Made by a program: the position numbers and the translations under genes. This document shows, one piece after another, positions 46,091 to 54,907 of a stretch of 64,000 nucleotides of DNA. Origin of the DNA: Solihabitans fulvus (GTDB lineage: Bacteria; Actinomycetota; Actinomycetes; Mycobacteriales; Pseudonocardiaceae); contig NZ_VUOB01000023.1 of assembly GCF_008386585.1 (NCBI RefSeq), positions 1 to 64,000 of the forward strand, read 5' to 3'. How positions within the stretch are numbered: the first letter of the stretch is position 1; each line of letters starts with the position of its first letter. A model generated the notes under the pieces. It did not search any database. It was given only the letters and a program-made list of their open reading frames with translations, and had not been told where the DNA came from.

Positions 46091-47952
46091 GCGGAGATCT
46101 CCAGGCTGCCGTGGTGCTGCGGCGCGGCCTGCTGGCCCGCCAGCGACTGGACCCGTTGGTGCAGCGCGACAAGCTCGGCGACACCCTGCTGCGCCTGGCG
46201 CTGCCGCCGTTCCTGCTGCGCCGCCTCGGTCAGCGCCGCCCTGCGCGCCTCGGTGGCCGCCTCGACGAGCGCCTGTTGCAGTTCCTCGGCCAGCGCGGTG
46301 AAGTGGTCGCGCAGCGTGCGCTGCACTCGCCGGATGGTGTCCCTGCTGTCCTTGCTGACGGCCAGGAAGAAGTCGTCGACGTGCCGCTGCGCCGCGGCCT
46401 TCGCCGCCGCCTGGCGTCGCTTGAGCCTGCTGTCCGCCTCGTCCTTGATGCCCTTGCCGCCGAACGCCGCGCCGGCCCCGAGCGAGATCGCGTTCAGCAG
46501 CGGCATCCCGGCGAGGCTGGTGATCAGGCCGAACATCAGCACACCGCCGTAGGAGTTGCGCAGCGCGGTGAACGCCTTCTGTCCTGCGGTGAACCGCTCG
46601 AGGCGCGGCCGTTCCAGCGCGCCGACACCGCCGGTCAGGTCCTCGGGGAACACCAGCCGCGCCGCCGACGTCTCGCCGCCGGGGCGGCCGGGGAAGTACT
46701 GCGCGAGCCGGTCGGCGATCCACCGGGACCGCTCGACCAGCCAGGCGAAGTTCGTGTCGGCGGCGTCCGCGAGGTGCTCGGCCAGCCAGTCCTCGAACGC
46801 GTCCCAGGACAGCACGGGGTCGGCGTCGTCGAAGACCCGGTCGACCTCGCGGAGGATCTTGCGGGTGCGGTCGCGCATGTCGTGTTCGACGTCGGACACC
46901 AGGTCGGCCATGTCGTCGGCCAGCATGGTCTGCCACCGGGTGGAGCGCCGCCGCAGCTCGTCGATCGCGCGCTGCACGTCGCCCCGGTCCGCGAGCGCGG
47001 CGGAGGCTGGCGAGGAGTCCGAGGCGGCCTGCTGCTCGCGCAGGGTCACCACGAGCTGCGCGAGCGCCGAACCACCGACGACGGCGACCGACCGGCGCGC
47101 CAGCACGTCCGGTTTGCCCGTCATCTCCTGATGCAGCAGGCCGATCAGGTTGGGGAAGCCCGACTCCTGGTTGAGCGCGGCGTCGCCGGTGCGGGTGGCC
47201 TCCAGCCGCAGCGTCGCCGACGCGGGCACCAGCGTGACGGGCAGTCCGTTGCTGTCCAGCCGCGCCCGGTTCCGCTCGGCGACCTGCCGCCACCTCGGCG
47301 ACAGGTCGATCTTGCTGAGCACCACGAGGATGTTCGGGCAGGTCGCGGCGACCCGGCGGAGCAGCGTCAGCTCGGTGTCCGACAGCTCGTGCGTCGCGTC
47401 CGAGACCAGCAGCACGGCGTCGGCTTGGTCGAGCGCGGCGAGGCTGTCGACGGCCGGCCTGGTGTGCGGGTGGCCGGAGGCCGGGGTGTCGATCAGGACG
47501 AGCCCGGCGGCGAGCAGCTTGCGCGGGATGCCGATCTCGGCGCTGACCAGCTCGGCGTCGCGGTGCGCGCCGGACCTGCGGCCGACCTGGCGGGGGATCT
47601 CGTCGATGGGCACCGGCACCCGGCGCAGCGCGGGCAGTGCCCCGGTGGCGGTTCTCGGCGTGAGGGCGGCCGGGTCGAGCACGAGCGTGGCGCCCGGCGA
47701 CTCGGCGTGCCGCACGAAGGTGGGGACCGTGGTGGTCAGGTCGTCGCCGACCGGACACACCGGCGCGTTCACCAGCGCGTTGATCAGCTGGCTCTTGCCC
47801 TGGCCGGACTCGCCGATGACCAGGATGTGCAGCGCGGGATCGAGGAGTCTCGCCCGCTGCCGGCGCAGCCGTTGGGCGAGGTCGGGGCGCGCGTGCGCGG
47901 CGCATGCCCTGATCGTGTCGTCCAGGAGTTCGAGCCAGGGCGGTGCTGTCAC
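46087..47952 (-). CDS. iniA: IniA-like dynamin-family GTPase
   Basis: This 621-residue protein has G1 GESGQGKSQLINALVN, a G3 DTPASGHPHTR and a LSKIDLS at G4, then helical stalk regions and a hydrophobic pair near residues 500-530 (VLMFGLITSLAGMPLLNAISLGAG) that may insert in the membrane. Size and layout match IniA (640 residues in M. tuberculosis). The GTG at 47952 begins MTAPPWLEL; no strong ribosome site is seen. It lies 108 nt beyond iniB, with a hairpin between them. Confidence 0.82.
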   Translation of the reverse strand: MTAPPWLELLDDTIRACAAHARPDLAQRLRRQRARLLDPALHILVIGESGQGKSQLINALVNAPVCPVGDDLTTTVPTFVRHAESPGATLVLDPAALTPRTATGALPALRRVPVPIDEIPRQVGRRSGAHRDAELVSAEIGIPRKLLAAGLVLIDTPASGHPHTRPAVDSLAALDQADAVLLVSDATHELSDTELTLLRRVAATCPNILVVLSKIDLSPRWRQVAERNRARLDSNGLPVTLVPASATLRLEATRTGDAALNQESGFPNLIGLLHQEMTGKPDVLARRSVAVVGGSALAQLVVTLREQQAASDSSPASAALADRGDVQRAIDELRRRSTRWQTMLADDMADLVSDVEHDMRDRTRKILREVDRVFDDADPVLSWDAFEDWLAEHLADAADTNFAWLVERSRWIADRLAQYFPGRPGGETSAARLVFPEDLTGGVGALERPRLERFTAGQKAFTALRNSYGGVLMFGLITSLAGMPLLNAISLGAGAAFGGKGIKDEADSRLKRRQAAAKAAAQRHVDDFFLAVSKDSRDTIRRVQRTLRDHFTALAEELQQALVEAATEARRAALTEAAQQERRQRQAQQGVAELVALHQRVQSLAGQQAAPQHHGSLEISA

Positions 47953-48009
47953 CCGGTCAGTGTGCCGTCTTAACCCGTTCAGGTGTAACAGTGCGTTTCC
48001 CTGCCAGAC

Positions 48010-48047
48010 AGGAGTCGGGCCCGTCCAGGGAGGCGGACCCGACTCCT
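48010..48047 (-). terminator. hairpin between iniB and iniA
   Basis: AGGAGTCGGG (48010-48019) and CCCGACTCCT (48038-48047) form a perfect 10-bp stem, 13 nt after the iniB stop and 57 nt before the iniA start on the minus strand. It may reduce transcription of iniA and iniC relative to iniB. Confidence 0.7.
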
Positions 48048-48060
48048 TCGCCACGGGGTC

Positions 48061-49212
48061 TTAGAGGCCGAGGTGCAGGTCAACGCCGAGGACGCCGTGC
48101 ACGGTGTGGTCGACGAGACCGGCGTGCGCGTCGCTGTTCACGGTGCCGACCGGGGAGGCGCTGGCCGAGTCGCCGACCGGGCTGTGGCTGACGACGTCCG
48201 CGACCGGGCTGTGGTTGACCACGTCGGCGACGGGGCTGTGCGCGACGGCGTCCCCGAGGCCGGTCTGGCCGACGACGCCGGTCACGGTCGAGGTGACGTC
48301 GTGGACGAGCTGCGTCGGGTCGGTCGGGAGGTGCCCGACCGGCAGGTGGCTGGTCACCAGGTCGGTGACCGAGCCGTGCTGGGCGTGGCTGAGGGCGTCG
48401 TTCGCGGCGTGCTGCGCGGCCTGGAGCGCCTGGCCGGGGTCGGCGGGCAGGGCGGGCACGCCGGCCGGCAGGTGCACCGGGAGGTTGCTCGGCAGCTCGG
48501 TGGGCAGGTGCGCGGGCAGCGCGGCGGCGGGCAGGCTCGGCACGCCGAACGGCGTGACGGCGCCGAGCGGGCCGACCTGGCTGGCCAGCGCGTTGAACGC
48601 CGACGCCGGGTTGGTCAGCGCGCCGGCCGCGATGTCGGTGGCGCCGGTCACGGCGTTGGTGACGGTCTGCGCGGTGCCGGTCGGGTTGGCCAGCGCGCTG
48701 GTGACGGTGGAGGCCGCAGTGCCGAACGCGCCGGAGTCCAGCGTGTCGGTCACGTCGCCCGCCGCCTCGAAGCCGGCGTGCAGGCCGTGGCCGGGAGTGA
48801 ACCCGACGACCCCGCTGGCATGGCCGAGCGGAGTCCTGACCCCGCCGGCAGCGTCGAAGCCATGGGTGTGGTCACCGAAGTGCGCCACACCGCCGACCCG
48901 GAACTCGGGGCTGGGCAGCTGGCCGCTGAGCGCCTTGGTGACGAAGGTGAGGTGCGCGACGGCTCCGGAGTGGCCGGCCTGGAGCGTGTCGACGTGCAGG
49001 TCGCCGAGCGCGTGGTCGAGGCCGCCGAGGCCGTGCACCGGCGCGTAGTCGACAACCAGCGGGATGACCTCCTGGACGTCCTCGGCGCTGATGTCGCTCA
49101 GACCCGCGTGGTGGAGGGTGCCCTCCGGGTCGAGTTGGAAGGCCGACAGCGCCTGCGGGTCGCTCAGCAGGTTGAGGACGAAGCCGTGCAGGGTCTGGTC
49201 CGAGTTGACCAT
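48061..49212 (-). CDS. iniB: IniB-like protein with IniB N-terminal domain
   Basis: This 383-residue protein starts with the conserved IniB N-terminal domain (TLHGFVLNLLSDPQALSAFQ, residues 5-60: DPEGTLHHAGLSDISAEDV). The rest is repetitive: Ala, Gly, Val, Thr and His-rich, with repeats of HSPVADVV near residues 330-360. IniB of mycobacteria is a glycine-rich protein of unknown role. No signal peptide is seen. AGGAG lies about 11 nt before the ATG at 49212. It leads the leftward iniBAC-like operon. Confidence 0.85.
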   Translation of the reverse strand: MVNSDQTLHGFVLNLLSDPQALSAFQLDPEGTLHHAGLSDISAEDVQEVIPLVVDYAPVHGLGGLDHALGDLHVDTLQAGHSGAVAHLTFVTKALSGQLPSPEFRVGGVAHFGDHTHGFDAAGGVRTPLGHASGVVGFTPGHGLHAGFEAAGDVTDTLDSGAFGTAASTVTSALANPTGTAQTVTNAVTGATDIAAGALTNPASAFNALASQVGPLGAVTPFGVPSLPAAALPAHLPTELPSNLPVHLPAGVPALPADPGQALQAAQHAANDALSHAQHGSVTDLVTSHLPVGHLPTDPTQLVHDVTSTVTGVVGQTGLGDAVAHSPVADVVNHSPVADVVSHSPVGDSASASPVGTVNSDAHAGLVDHTVHGVLGVDLHLGL

Positions 49213-49530
49213 CGGGGAATTACTCCTGAGGAAGTCGTGCCGGTGGGGGGAGGGCTGGACGTGTGCCGGTCCAGTGCAGGTAGGGACGCTACGGCGGGTC
49301 GCCGCGACAGGACATCGGGGATTACTCCGAGTTTGGATCCGTTCCCCTATGGGGTGAGGGGATCTCACCCGTTAGGGGATTAGGGGATTTTGGGATCCGG
49401 GAAACCTAGGTTCCCCTCGGGAGCCGACCCCTGGTACGAACATCGGGTCCACGGGCATCACTCTGACGGGTGAGGTCCGATTGGGTATGCGACCGGCGCG
49501 ACGCAAGCGAAACCTGGAGGAATCACCTGT
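49213..49530. promoter_or_regulatory. divergent promoter region of the iniBAC-like locus
   Basis: This 318-bp gap between iniB and the Hsp70-like gene has several symmetric elements: GGGTGAG-GGGAT-CTCACCC at 49352-49370, near-palindromic GGGAAACCTAGGTTCCC at 49399-49415, CCCC-TAT-GGGG at 49345-49354, and the related ATCGGGGAATTACTCC (49211-49226) and ATCGGGGATTACTCC (49314-49328). They are candidates for activator and repressor sites. Confidence 0.6.
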
Positions 49531-51042
49531 ATGCCGTACGTCCTCGGGGTCGACGTGGGCACCAGCCGTGCGAGCGCTGCCGTCAGCAGACGGCGCGGCT
49601 CCACCTGGGGTGACGTGGAGGACGTCCGGCTCGGCGTCGGCTCCGCCACCGTCCCCTCGGTGCTGCACCTCGCCGCCGACGGCTCGGCCCTGGTCGGCGA
49701 GGACGCGGAACGGCTGTCCCTCGCCGAACCCGAGCGGATCGTGCGCGGCTTCAGCCGTCGCGTCGGCGACGACGTCGCCGCGGCCACCGGCGACACCGCC
49801 CAGGACCTAACCGCCGCGTTCGTCCGGTGGATCGCCGACCGGGTCGCGGAGCGGGAGGGCGGCGCGGCCGACCACGTCGTCGTCACCCACCGCGCGGGCT
49901 GGGGCGGCTACCGCAGGGGCCTGCTGCACGAGGCGCTGCGGCGGGTCGGCCTCGGCGGCGCGACCCTGCTGCCCGAGCCGATCGCGGCGGCCGAGAGCCT
50001 CACCGTCCGCGACCGCGTCGAGTCCGGCGACACCGTCGCCAGCTACCGGCTCGGCGGCGGGCCGTTCGAGTCCTCGGTGGTGCTGCGGACCGAGAGCGGC
50101 GCGTTCGAGCTGGTCGCGAGCGCGGAGAGCGCCGACGACCTCGGCGGGGCGCAGTTCGACGACGTCGTGTTCGAGCGGCTGCGCGGCGAGTTCGGCCGCG
50201 CCATCGACGCGCTCGACCCCGCCGACCCGCAGGCCCTGCTCGCCGCCGCCGACCTGCGGGACCGGTGCGTCGAGGCGAAGGAGGCCCTGTCCACGGCCCC
50301 CACCGCGACGATCCCCGTCCACCTGCCCGGACTGCGCGCCGACCTGACCATCACCAGGATCGAGTTCGAGGAGCTGATCCGGCCCGCCGTGGACACGACC
50401 GTGGCGCAGCTGCTGCGCACCGTGCGCGCCGCCGCGACGCGGCCCCGCGTCGTCGTGCTGGTCGGCGGCTCGGCCAACATCCCGCTGATCGCGGAGCTGG
50501 TGGCCGCGCGGCTGTCCTGCCGGGTCGCCGTCGAGGCCGCCCCCGAGGGCACCGTGGCGCGCGGGGCTGCCCTCGCCGCCTGCCGCCTGGCCAGGTCGGC
50601 TGGTGGGCGCGCCGCGCTGCCGCTGCCGGCCGAGCCGACCACCGTGCTGCCGGCCGTGGTCGAGGCCGAGCCGCCGCACCTGCCCGAGCTCGTCCGGCGG
50701 CCCGACGACGAGCTGGACGTGCCGCCGCCGCGCCCCTCCTTCGAACTCACCCCGCTCGACTTGCCGGAGAAGCGGTCGCTTGCGCGGCTCGTGCCCGGCG
50801 TGCGGCCTGCCGCGCTGAAGGCGATCGGCGCGGTGCTGGTCGTCGCGGGCGTCGCGCTCACGATCTTCTTCCAGGCCGGCACCTCGCCCAAGCAGTCGCC
50901 GGCCGGCACGTCCGGCGCCGGGCCGGCCAAGCCCGTGCTGAACACGGCGCCGGAGACCCCCGTCGCGGACCCGTCGATGCTGTCGTCGTCGATCCAGCCA
51001 TCGTCGGCGCAGTCCTCCCAGACCAAGGACAGCGGCCGTTGA
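49531..51042 (+). CDS. membrane-anchored Hsp70-like ATPase
   Basis: This 503-residue protein has an Hsp70/actin-like ATPase domain: YVLGVDVGTS phosphate-1, LLPEPIAAAESL, and VVLVGGSANIPLI. The phosphate-2 region SYRLGGGPFESSVV is divergent from DnaK (DLGGGTFD), so ATPase activity may be altered. No substrate-binding domain follows; instead there is one helix (residues ~430-450, AIGAVLVVAGVALTIFF) and a Ser/Pro-rich external tail. It is divergent from iniB and overlaps the STAND/LuxR gene by 4 nt (TTGA). Confidence 0.85.
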   Translation: MPYVLGVDVGTSRASAAVSRRRGSTWGDVEDVRLGVGSATVPSVLHLAADGSALVGEDAERLSLAEPERIVRGFSRRVGDDVAAATGDTAQDLTAAFVRWIADRVAEREGGAADHVVVTHRAGWGGYRRGLLHEALRRVGLGGATLLPEPIAAAESLTVRDRVESGDTVASYRLGGGPFESSVVLRTESGAFELVASAESADDLGGAQFDDVVFERLRGEFGRAIDALDPADPQALLAAADLRDRCVEAKEALSTAPTATIPVHLPGLRADLTITRIEFEELIRPAVDTTVAQLLRTVRAAATRPRVVVLVGGSANIPLIAELVAARLSCRVAVEAAPEGTVARGAALAACRLARSAGGRAALPLPAEPTTVLPAVVEAEPPHLPELVRRPDDELDVPPPRPSFELTPLDLPEKRSLARLVPGVRPAALKAIGAVLVVAGVALTIFFQAGTSPKQSPAGTSGAGPAKPVLNTAPETPVADPSMLSSSIQPSSAQSSQTKDSGR

Positions 51043-53567
51043 GCCAGCGCACCATGACCCGGGCCATCCTCGACGCGACCGCAAGGGGACTGGTCGACGA
51101 GATCGCGGCCGACCCGTTCGCCCCGCTGCGCGTCGCCGTCCTCGCGCCGGGCGGGCACGGCAAGACCACGTTCCTGCGTGAGCTCGGCGAGGTCTACCGC
51201 GGTGCCGGCGTGCCGGTGCTCGAGTCCCTCGCGGACGCGGTGGCCGCAGCCGACGACGACGCCGCGCTGCTGGTCGACGACGCGCACCTGCTCGACGACG
51301 CGACGCTGGACGAGCTGCGCGGACTCGTGGACACGCGACGCCTGCGGATCGCCGTGGCCTGCCGGCCGTGGCCGAGGCCCGCCGCGCTGACCGAGCTGAC
51401 GGCGGCGCTGAGCCGCACCCGTCCGCCGCTGCTACCAAGGCCGCTCGACCACCAGCAGACCGAGGACTTCCTCGCCGCGCGGCTGCACCTGCCGCCCGGC
51501 CCGGCCGTCGTGGAGTTCCTGCGCGGCCAAACCGGTGGCGTGCCAGGGTTTCTGGACCGCGTCGTCGCCGCGCTCGACCCGTCCGGTGAGCCCGCCGCGC
51601 ACCTCCCGCCCGCCGCGATCGCCGCGTTCGGCCCCGACCTCGACCGGCTCGACCCGGACGCGCAGCGGCTGCTGCTCGCGGTCGAGGCAGGGGTCGGCCT
51701 GCACATCGACCTGCTCGGCCAGCTCCTCAGCCGGGACCAGGACGCCGTCAGCGACGTCATGCAGGCCTGCCGGGCGACCGGGCTGCTCGGCAACGACGGC
51801 ACGCTGCTGCCGATCGGCCGGCGCGCGGTCGCCGCGCTCATCCCGGCCGAACAACGGATCGGCGTCCGGCAGCGGCTCGCCGAACTCCAGCTCGACCGAG
51901 GCGCGCCCGTCCTCGGCCTTGCCAGCTCCCTGCTGGACAGCGGCGCGAGCGGCGGCAGCGTGGCCACCGTCTTCCACGTCGCGGCCCGCGAGGCGCTGCC
52001 GGACGAACCGGCGCTGTCCGCGCGGCTGTTCGCCGCTGCCGTCGCGGCTGGCGAGCCACCCTCGGCCGTGAAGGTCGGCTGGGCGGGCGCGGCCGCGCTG
52101 TCCGGCGACCTCGACGCGGCGCTGCGGCTGGCCGACCAGCTGATCGCCGCGCCGGACCCGGTGGACCGGGCGGCCGGCGCGAACGTCGCCGCCGCCGCCC
52201 TCGCGCACTGCGGACAGCTCGGCCGCAGCGCAGAGCTGTACCGGTGGGCCGGCACGGACTCCGCCCGCGCGTTCGCCGCGGTCGGCCTGCTCGGCACCGG
52301 ACATCCCGACAGCGCGGCGAAACTCGCCGAGACTTCGGCGGACGACGGGCCGCCGACCCTGCTCGCCGGCGCGGCATCCCTGATGTCGCAAGGGATTCAC
52401 GACTCGGTCACCGGATCGGCGACCACCGCGCTGTCCGCGCTGCTCCGGTCGGCCGCGCTGCTGGAGCCCGCAGGCAGGGCGGCGCTGCTGCCCGACAGCC
52501 CGGCCGCGCTGGCCGCCGTCGTCGCCGTGCACTGCGGCGAGCTGAGCATCGCCGAATCCGTGCTCCAGCGCGCGGTCGCGGCCAACACCGGCGGCCCGCT
52601 GATGTCCGTCCGGCACCTGCTGCTGCTCGGCTGGATCGCCATGGTGCGCGGAAACACCGTGGCGGCACGGGACTTCCTCACCTCGGCCACCGCGAAGACC
52701 CCGACGCTCTGCCCGCGCGACTGGCTGTTCGCGACCGCGCTCGAACTCGGCCTGGCCCGCCGCACCAGCGACCTTGCCGCGCTGCACCGCACCTGGGGCG
52801 CCGCGTGCGAGGCCGTCATGCGGCACCCGGTCGACCTGTTCACCCTGCTGCCGCTCGGCGAGTTCGTCATCGTGGCCGCCCGCCTGCGCGACCAGGACCG
52901 CCTCGCGCCGCACCTGCACGAGGCGCTCGACCTGGTGACGCGGCTCGGCGGCGCGCCGCTGTGGGCGACGACCCTGCACTGGGCCGGACTGCACGCCGCG
53001 ATCATCGCCGAGCAGCCCGACGCGGCGGCCGAACACGCGCGGGCGCTGACCGCCTGCGCGGGCCACAGTCGTTACGGCGCGGTCATCTCCGCCGCCGCCG
53101 ACAGCTGGATCGCCGTGGTCGGCGGCGATGTCGACCCCGCGCGGGTGGAGGACGCCGCGCGCGGGCTGCACGGCGTCGGCCTGTGGTGGGACGGCGCGCG
53201 GCTGGCCGGACAGGCGGCGATCCGCACGTCCGACCGTGCCGCGATGGTGAGCCTGCTGGACTGCGCGCGGCTGTTGCAGGGCAAGGCGACCGGCCGGGCC
53301 GCGCAGGCGACCCCGGCCGACGAGCACAGGGCCGCGCGCGCCGCGGCCCCCACCGACGACCTCGCCGCGACGAGGCTCAGCGACCGCGAGCGGGAGGTCG
53401 CCGAACTCGTGCTGTCCGGGTTGACCTACAAGCAGATCGGCGACCGCCTGTTCATCTCCGCCAAGACCGTGGAACACCACATGGCACGGATGCGCCAGCG
53501 CCTCGGCTGCACCAGCCGAGGCGAACTGCTGACCCAGCTGCGCCGCCTGCTCGGCGCGACCGCCTAG
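51039..53567 (+). CDS. STAND ATPase/LuxR regulator, candidate IniR
   Basis: This 842-residue MalT/LAL-type regulator has an N-terminal P-loop APGGHGKTTFL, Walker B ALLVDDAHLL, a central helical repeat region, and a C-terminal LuxR helix-turn-helix (LSDREREVAELVLSGLTYKQIGDRLFISAKTVEHHM). Mycobacterial iniBAC is activated by the LuxR-like IniR (Rv0339c), of similar length. The TTG at 51039 overlaps the Hsp70 stop and follows AAGGA by about 9 nt; an ATG at 51054 is an alternative. It probably binds the shared ini promoter region. Confidence 0.87.
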   Translation: MSQRTMTRAILDATARGLVDEIAADPFAPLRVAVLAPGGHGKTTFLRELGEVYRGAGVPVLESLADAVAAADDDAALLVDDAHLLDDATLDELRGLVDTRRLRIAVACRPWPRPAALTELTAALSRTRPPLLPRPLDHQQTEDFLAARLHLPPGPAVVEFLRGQTGGVPGFLDRVVAALDPSGEPAAHLPPAAIAAFGPDLDRLDPDAQRLLLAVEAGVGLHIDLLGQLLSRDQDAVSDVMQACRATGLLGNDGTLLPIGRRAVAALIPAEQRIGVRQRLAELQLDRGAPVLGLASSLLDSGASGGSVATVFHVAAREALPDEPALSARLFAAAVAAGEPPSAVKVGWAGAAALSGDLDAALRLADQLIAAPDPVDRAAGANVAAAALAHCGQLGRSAELYRWAGTDSARAFAAVGLLGTGHPDSAAKLAETSADDGPPTLLAGAASLMSQGIHDSVTGSATTALSALLRSAALLEPAGRAALLPDSPAALAAVVAVHCGELSIAESVLQRAVAANTGGPLMSVRHLLLLGWIAMVRGNTVAARDFLTSATAKTPTLCPRDWLFATALELGLARRTSDLAALHRTWGAACEAVMRHPVDLFTLLPLGEFVIVAARLRDQDRLAPHLHEALDLVTRLGGAPLWATTLHWAGLHAAIIAEQPDAAAEHARALTACAGHSRYGAVISAAADSWIAVVGGDVDPARVEDAARGLHGVGLWWDGARLAGQAAIRTSDRAAMVSLLDCARLLQGKATGRAAQATPADEHRAARAAAPTDDLAATRLSDREREVAELVLSGLTYKQIGDRLFISAKTVEHHMARMRQRLGCTSRGELLTQLRRLLGATA

Positions 53568-53698
53568 CCGGGAGCCTCCCGCAGCGGTGCTGCCGCCGCG
53601 CGACGCCGGGTAGCGGGGCTCGATTGCTGGAGCGCCGGGTACTCGACACCCGCGCCGATTCCGCGCGTGGTGACGTGGTGATCTGACACACTGGCCAA

Positions 53699-53938
53699 GT
53701 GAAGCTGCGTCGGCCTCCTGCGCCCGTGATGGGGGTTTTGGCGTCCGCTGGCCCAACGTTCGGCGCTCTGGCGGCATACACCGGGCAGCTGTCGGTGGCG
53801 CATTTCGTCTGGCTGGGGGCGATGACCTCGGCGCTTGGCCTCGCGACATGGTGCTCGGAGTTGAAGCCCGGCAAAAAAAAGACCGGACAAACACCCGCCA
53901 TATGTGGCCGGTTCACGTTCCTGTCCTTGCGGTCCTAG
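53699..53938 (+). CDS. small membrane protein with an A8 run
   Basis: This 79-residue protein has one to two hydrophobic stretches (VMGVLASAGPTFGALAA and HFVWLGAMTSALGLATW) and a basic KPGKKK segment. No ribosome site is clear for the GTG at 53699. Codons for GKKK contain eight As (53873-53880) in a GC-rich context. A -1 slip there would continue through the next frame into the XRE gene, with no stop before GTG 53983. Real coding is likely but not certain. Confidence 0.5.
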   Translation: MKLRRPPAPVMGVLASAGPTFGALAAYTGQLSVAHFVWLGAMTSALGLATWCSELKPGKKKTGQTPAICGRFTFLSLRS

Positions 53939-53982
53939 CGGGTCGTTCCGGGGCATTTGCGCTGGCGGGAGAGGAAGCCAGG

Positions 53983-54879
53983 GTGGACGAGGCGAGCGCG
54001 GGGGACGGCGGGAAGGCCGTTGGCCAAGCCAGTTCCTGGGGCGGCTCGCCGGGGAACACCAATCCGCAGCCGGGACCTCAGTCTGGCCAGGGTGGCACCG
54101 AGGAGGCGGAGAGGTTCGGCGAGCTGCTGCGGCGGGCGCGGGAGCGGCGGGCGCTGACGCAGAATCAGCTCGCGGGGCGCTGTGGATTATCTGGGCGCAC
54201 CATCCGCCGGCTGGAGACCGGCGAATCCACCCCCCGGCTGAGCACGCTGCGGTTACTGGCCGAGGCGCTGGGCCTGGAGCCCGCCGAACGCGCCCGGTTC
54301 CGCCGGACGGCCGGTTTCGGGCTGGATCCGACAGGGGCGTTGGAGTTCGGTGCGCTGCTCCAGTGGGCGCGGGAGCGGGAAACGCTGACGCAGGAGCAGC
54401 TGGCGGAACGCTCCGGGGTGTCCCCGCGCGCCATTCTCGGGCTGGAGACCGGCGCACGAGGCGGCCTCACGGTGGCCACACTGCGGTTGCTGGCAACGGC
54501 GCTGGACCTGGCGCCCGCCGAACGCGACACGTTCCTGCTGGCCGCCGCAGACGACCGCCCGCGACTCCTCCACCAGACGCCCGGATTCGGAGAAAGCGCG
54601 GACATGGAGGAAGGGTTCAGCGCGCAGGGCGTGCAGGAGTGGATCCGTGCGATGTTCTACGGGGAGCGGAGGCGTGCGGGGCTGACGCAGGAGCAGTTGG
54701 CGGTAAGCTCCGGGGTTTCCGTGCGTGCCTTGCGCCGACTGGAGTCCGGCGACCACGGCGGCCTCACGGTGGCCACGCTGCGGTCGCTGGCCGACGCGCT
54801 CGGCCTTAAGTCCGTCGAGCGCGACGTGTTCCTGCTGACCGCCGTAGACGGCCGCATGCGCCACCCACACCAGACATAG
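53983..54879 (+). CDS. protein with three tandem XRE helix-turn-helix domains
   Basis: This 298-residue protein consists of three XRE-type HTH modules: about residues 40-110 (ALTQNQLAGRCGLSGRTIRRLE), 118-190 (LTQEQLAERSGVSPRAILGLE) and 215-290 (LTQEQLAVSSGVSVRALRRLE). Each is followed by a LRLLAxALxLxPAERDxF helix pair. No effector domain is seen. GGGAGAGG lies about 8 nt before the GTG at 53983. It could bind three half-sites or act as a compact repeat-based DNA reader. Confidence 0.82.
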   Translation: MDEASAGDGGKAVGQASSWGGSPGNTNPQPGPQSGQGGTEEAERFGELLRRARERRALTQNQLAGRCGLSGRTIRRLETGESTPRLSTLRLLAEALGLEPAERARFRRTAGFGLDPTGALEFGALLQWARERETLTQEQLAERSGVSPRAILGLETGARGGLTVATLRLLATALDLAPAERDTFLLAAADDRPRLLHQTPGFGESADMEEGFSAQGVQEWIRAMFYGERRRAGLTQEQLAVSSGVSVRALRRLESGDHGGLTVATLRSLADALGLKSVERDVFLLTAVDGRMRHPHQT

Positions 54880-54907
54880 GGTTCACGATCATACTTACCG
54901 CGCAACG

